A DNA stretch of 32,970 nt from the NCBI GenBank assembly GCA_021650775.1, contig JAHSRM010000042.1:1-32970 (forward strand), written 5' to 3'. Under the pieces are notes generated by a model, which was given only the letters and a program-made list of their open reading frames with translations, was not told the DNA's origin and searched no databases. The DNA is from Candidatus Benthortus lauensis (GTDB lineage: Archaea > Thermoproteota > Nitrososphaeria_A > Caldarchaeales > Wolframiiraptoraceae). A program made the translations under genes and the position numbers. This document shows, piece after piece, positions 31,645-32,970 of this stretch; position 1 is the first letter of the stretch, and every line of letters starts with the position of its first letter.

Positions 31645-31655
31645 TACATTTAAGC
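31645..31655 (-). promoter_or_regulatory. TATA-like box for the DNA polymerase gene
   Basis: The minus strand reads GCTTAAATGTA, centred 33 bases upstream of the ATG at 31617. This places transcription start close to 31624 and favours the ATG over the TTG at 31626. Confidence 0.4.
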
Positions 31656-31726
31656 TTCAGAGGGTTATTCGGCGTGTAAGGGTTCAATAGAGGCCTTTTA
31701 CTAGGTTTCCTGGGCTGATGTAGGGA

Positions 31727-32970
31727 TTGACCGTAGAGCGGGTTGCAGCCGAGGCGATGCTCATATCGCTTGAGGCCTTAAGACTTCATGATGAGACCGG
31801 ATACTCGATTAGGTCGGGGCTTTACACTGCCTGGCGGAGGCTAGGTCTAGGGGCCTCACCGCTAAGACTGGCCAGAAGACTGCTACACGAATACTCTATC
31901 ATTAGAAGGGTGGCTGAAACCCATCTGAAAACTATGCTGGGAAACATTAGGGATAAAGATGTTTTCCGCCTCCTCACACTCCTGGCTACAGCCTCCATAA
32001 AACAAATAAACATGGGGGACCCCGAGAAACTCGCACTCCAACTCCGCTCCATCCTCGGGAGAAGATGGAAACCTGAGATAGAACCCTACCTGGGAGCATT
32101 TAGGTCGATGCGGAACATAACGATAGACCCTGCAGACTGTTATCCTACATGGTTTACCCGCTATATTGTTCGGCTGCTAGGTAGGTGGGAGGCGTTAGAA
32201 TTGATGCGGTTCCAGAATCTGGAAAGCCCCCCACTATACATAACACTTAACACCCTCCTACTCCCCGAAGAGAAGATACTCAAGCATATTGAGAGAGAGG
32301 GAATAGACTTGGAGGCCGATGGAAGATTGCCTGGAATTTACGTAGTCAAGGGGTTTGACGACCCCTCACATCTCAGGAAGGCCATGGATGAGAGACTAAT
32401 CTCGGTTCATGACTTCTCGAGCTACTATGCAGTCATGGCCCTGAACCCGAGGCCTGGGGACAAGGTTTTAGATGTTTGTGCAGCTCCAGGGACAAAAACA
32501 TGGTTGATGGCGAAGCTCATGAAAAACCGTGGGAGAATAATATCTATCGACTCCTCCTGGAACAGGGTTACCGCACATTTGAGAAGAATGAGGCATATGG
32601 GTGTAGGGAACGTGGAGGACATCTCTGCGGACGCAACAAGACCGCTTCCCCTAACCATGAAGGCCGACAAAATACTAATCGACCCCCCATGCAGCTCCAC
32701 CGGGCTCTTCTGGAGAGAGCCAGGATACAGGTGGTCGGTCAAGCCAAGGCACGTAAAAATGTTCCAGAGACTCCAGACCCTAATGCTGGAATCCCTGTCG
32801 AGAAACATATCGAGGAAAGGCGAGATACTCTACTCAACATGCAGCATAACGTTGGAGGAGAATGAATTCGTGGTGGAGGATTTTCTAAAGAGGCACCCGG
32901 AATTCGAGCTGGCGGAGGTTGAGCCTAAAATAGGGTCTAAGGGCATGCGTGGGCTCGATGAATGCAGGAG
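31727..32970 (+). CDS. RsmB/NSUN-type RNA (cytosine-5) methyltransferase with NusB-like N-terminal domain (3' truncated by window edge)
   Basis: An open frame of 414 codons runs to the window edge with no stop. It encodes a SAM-dependent enzyme that methylates cytosine C5 in rRNA or tRNA. The first ~150 residues are an all-helical NusB-like domain (EAMLISLEALRL, LRLARRLLHEYS, LLTLLATASIKQ). SAM motif I is DVCAAPGTKT (249-258). The two cysteines of the mechanism are in DPPCSSTG (Cys322) and YSTCSITLEENE (Cys372, the nucleophile). A TAG stop two codons upstream limits the start to the TTG at 31727 or an ATG at 31757. NusB plus methyltransferase is the RsmB layout, also used by archaeal members of unknown target. 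Divergent from the polymerase gene. Confidence 0.9.
   Translation, partial: MTVERVAAEAMLISLEALRLHDETGYSIRSGLYTAWRRLGLGASPLRLARRLLHEYSIIRRVAETHLKTMLGNIRDKDVFRLLTLLATASIKQINMGDPEKLALQLRSILGRRWKPEIEPYLGAFRSMRNITIDPADCYPTWFTRYIVRLLGRWEALELMRFQNLESPPLYITLNTLLLPEEKILKHIEREGIDLEADGRLPGIYVVKGFDDPSHLRKAMDERLISVHDFSSYYAVMALNPRPGDKVLDVCAAPGTKTWLMAKLMKNRGRIISIDSSWNRVTAHLRRMRHMGVGNVEDISADATRPLPLTMKADKILIDPPCSSTGLFWREPGYRWSVKPRHVKMFQRLQTLMLESLSRNISRKGEILYSTCSITLEENEFVVEDFLKRHPEFELAEVEPKIGSKGMRGLDECR

Noticed and set aside
32476-32865. Open frame of 129 codons on the plus strand near the window end
   Set aside because: It is out of frame with the conserved SAM methyltransferase motifs, which lie in the frame open from 31727.
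1-32970. Search for CRISPR repeats, IS elements, tRNA or rRNA genes, and attachment sites
   Set aside because: No direct-repeat arrays, transposase motifs or tRNA-like cloverleaf segments were seen in the gaps on either strand.

Overview
This window is a gene-dense stretch of an archaeal chromosome. The organism is most likely a thermophilic member of the TACK group (Thermoproteota, for example a Caldarchaeales/Aigarchaeota-type lineage). The evidence is a family-B DNA polymerase with a Cys-containing palm insertion, archaeal-type AspRS, Pth2, TruD, RtcA and NMN adenylyltransferase, a family-5 uracil-DNA glycosylase typical of thermophiles, crenarchaeal-looking complex I subunits, frequent TTG/GTG starts, and TATA-like boxes about 25-33 bases upstream of many starts. 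The lineage is inferred; no rRNA lies in the window. There are no tRNAs, IS elements, CRISPR arrays or integration signs, and no gene-free gap exceeds 120 bases.

Layout. 1-4144: end of a Zn/Cd-type P-type ATPase, a DsrE-like protein, then on the minus strand a CBS-domain protein and an OsmC / adenine-deaminase-like pair. 4151-6898: a ferredoxin-NADP reductase, RNA 3'-phosphate cyclase and NMN adenylyltransferase. The 117-base gap at 5159-5275 holds a well-formed minus-strand box C/D sRNA. 6895-10632: a divergent sugar-isomerase-fold protein, then Pth2, TruD and a rhomboid protease. 10690-13065: nuoB-nuoC-nuoD of complex I. 13067-16315: YjbQ family protein, FAD amine oxidoreductase, TatD nuclease, small metallopeptidase, unknown protein. 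16413-20191: a three-gene MacB-type ABC system (ATPase, exported beta-repeat protein, permease). 20282-21870: aldo-keto reductase and methyltransferase. 21914-24546: nuoI, an unknown small helical gene, nuoA and nuoH. 24543-29077: a minus-strand run of alcohol-dehydrogenase-like protein, MBL hydrolase, uracil-DNA glycosylase, endonuclease-IV-like TIM barrel and aspartyl-tRNA synthetase. 29125-31617: DNA polymerase B. 31727 to the end: a NusB-RsmB-type m5C RNA methyltransferase that runs off the window.

How it fits together. Six complex I subunits lie in two blocks about 8.8 kb apart. No NADH-module genes (nuoE/F/G) are present. Several subunits depart from the canonical pattern: a ~110-residue insertion between the two iron-sulphur motifs of NuoI, loss of the NuoA acidic pair, an altered quinone-pocket motif in NuoD, and an extra conserved-looking gene between nuoI and nuoA. 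The UDG gene overlaps by four bases a TIM-barrel gene that keeps most endonuclease IV metal ligands, which suggests a base-excision repair pair. The most unusual items are the box C/D sRNA, the NuoI insertion and its neighbouring small gene, the UDG/EndoIV-like pair, and an adenine-deaminase homologue that has lost three signature histidines.
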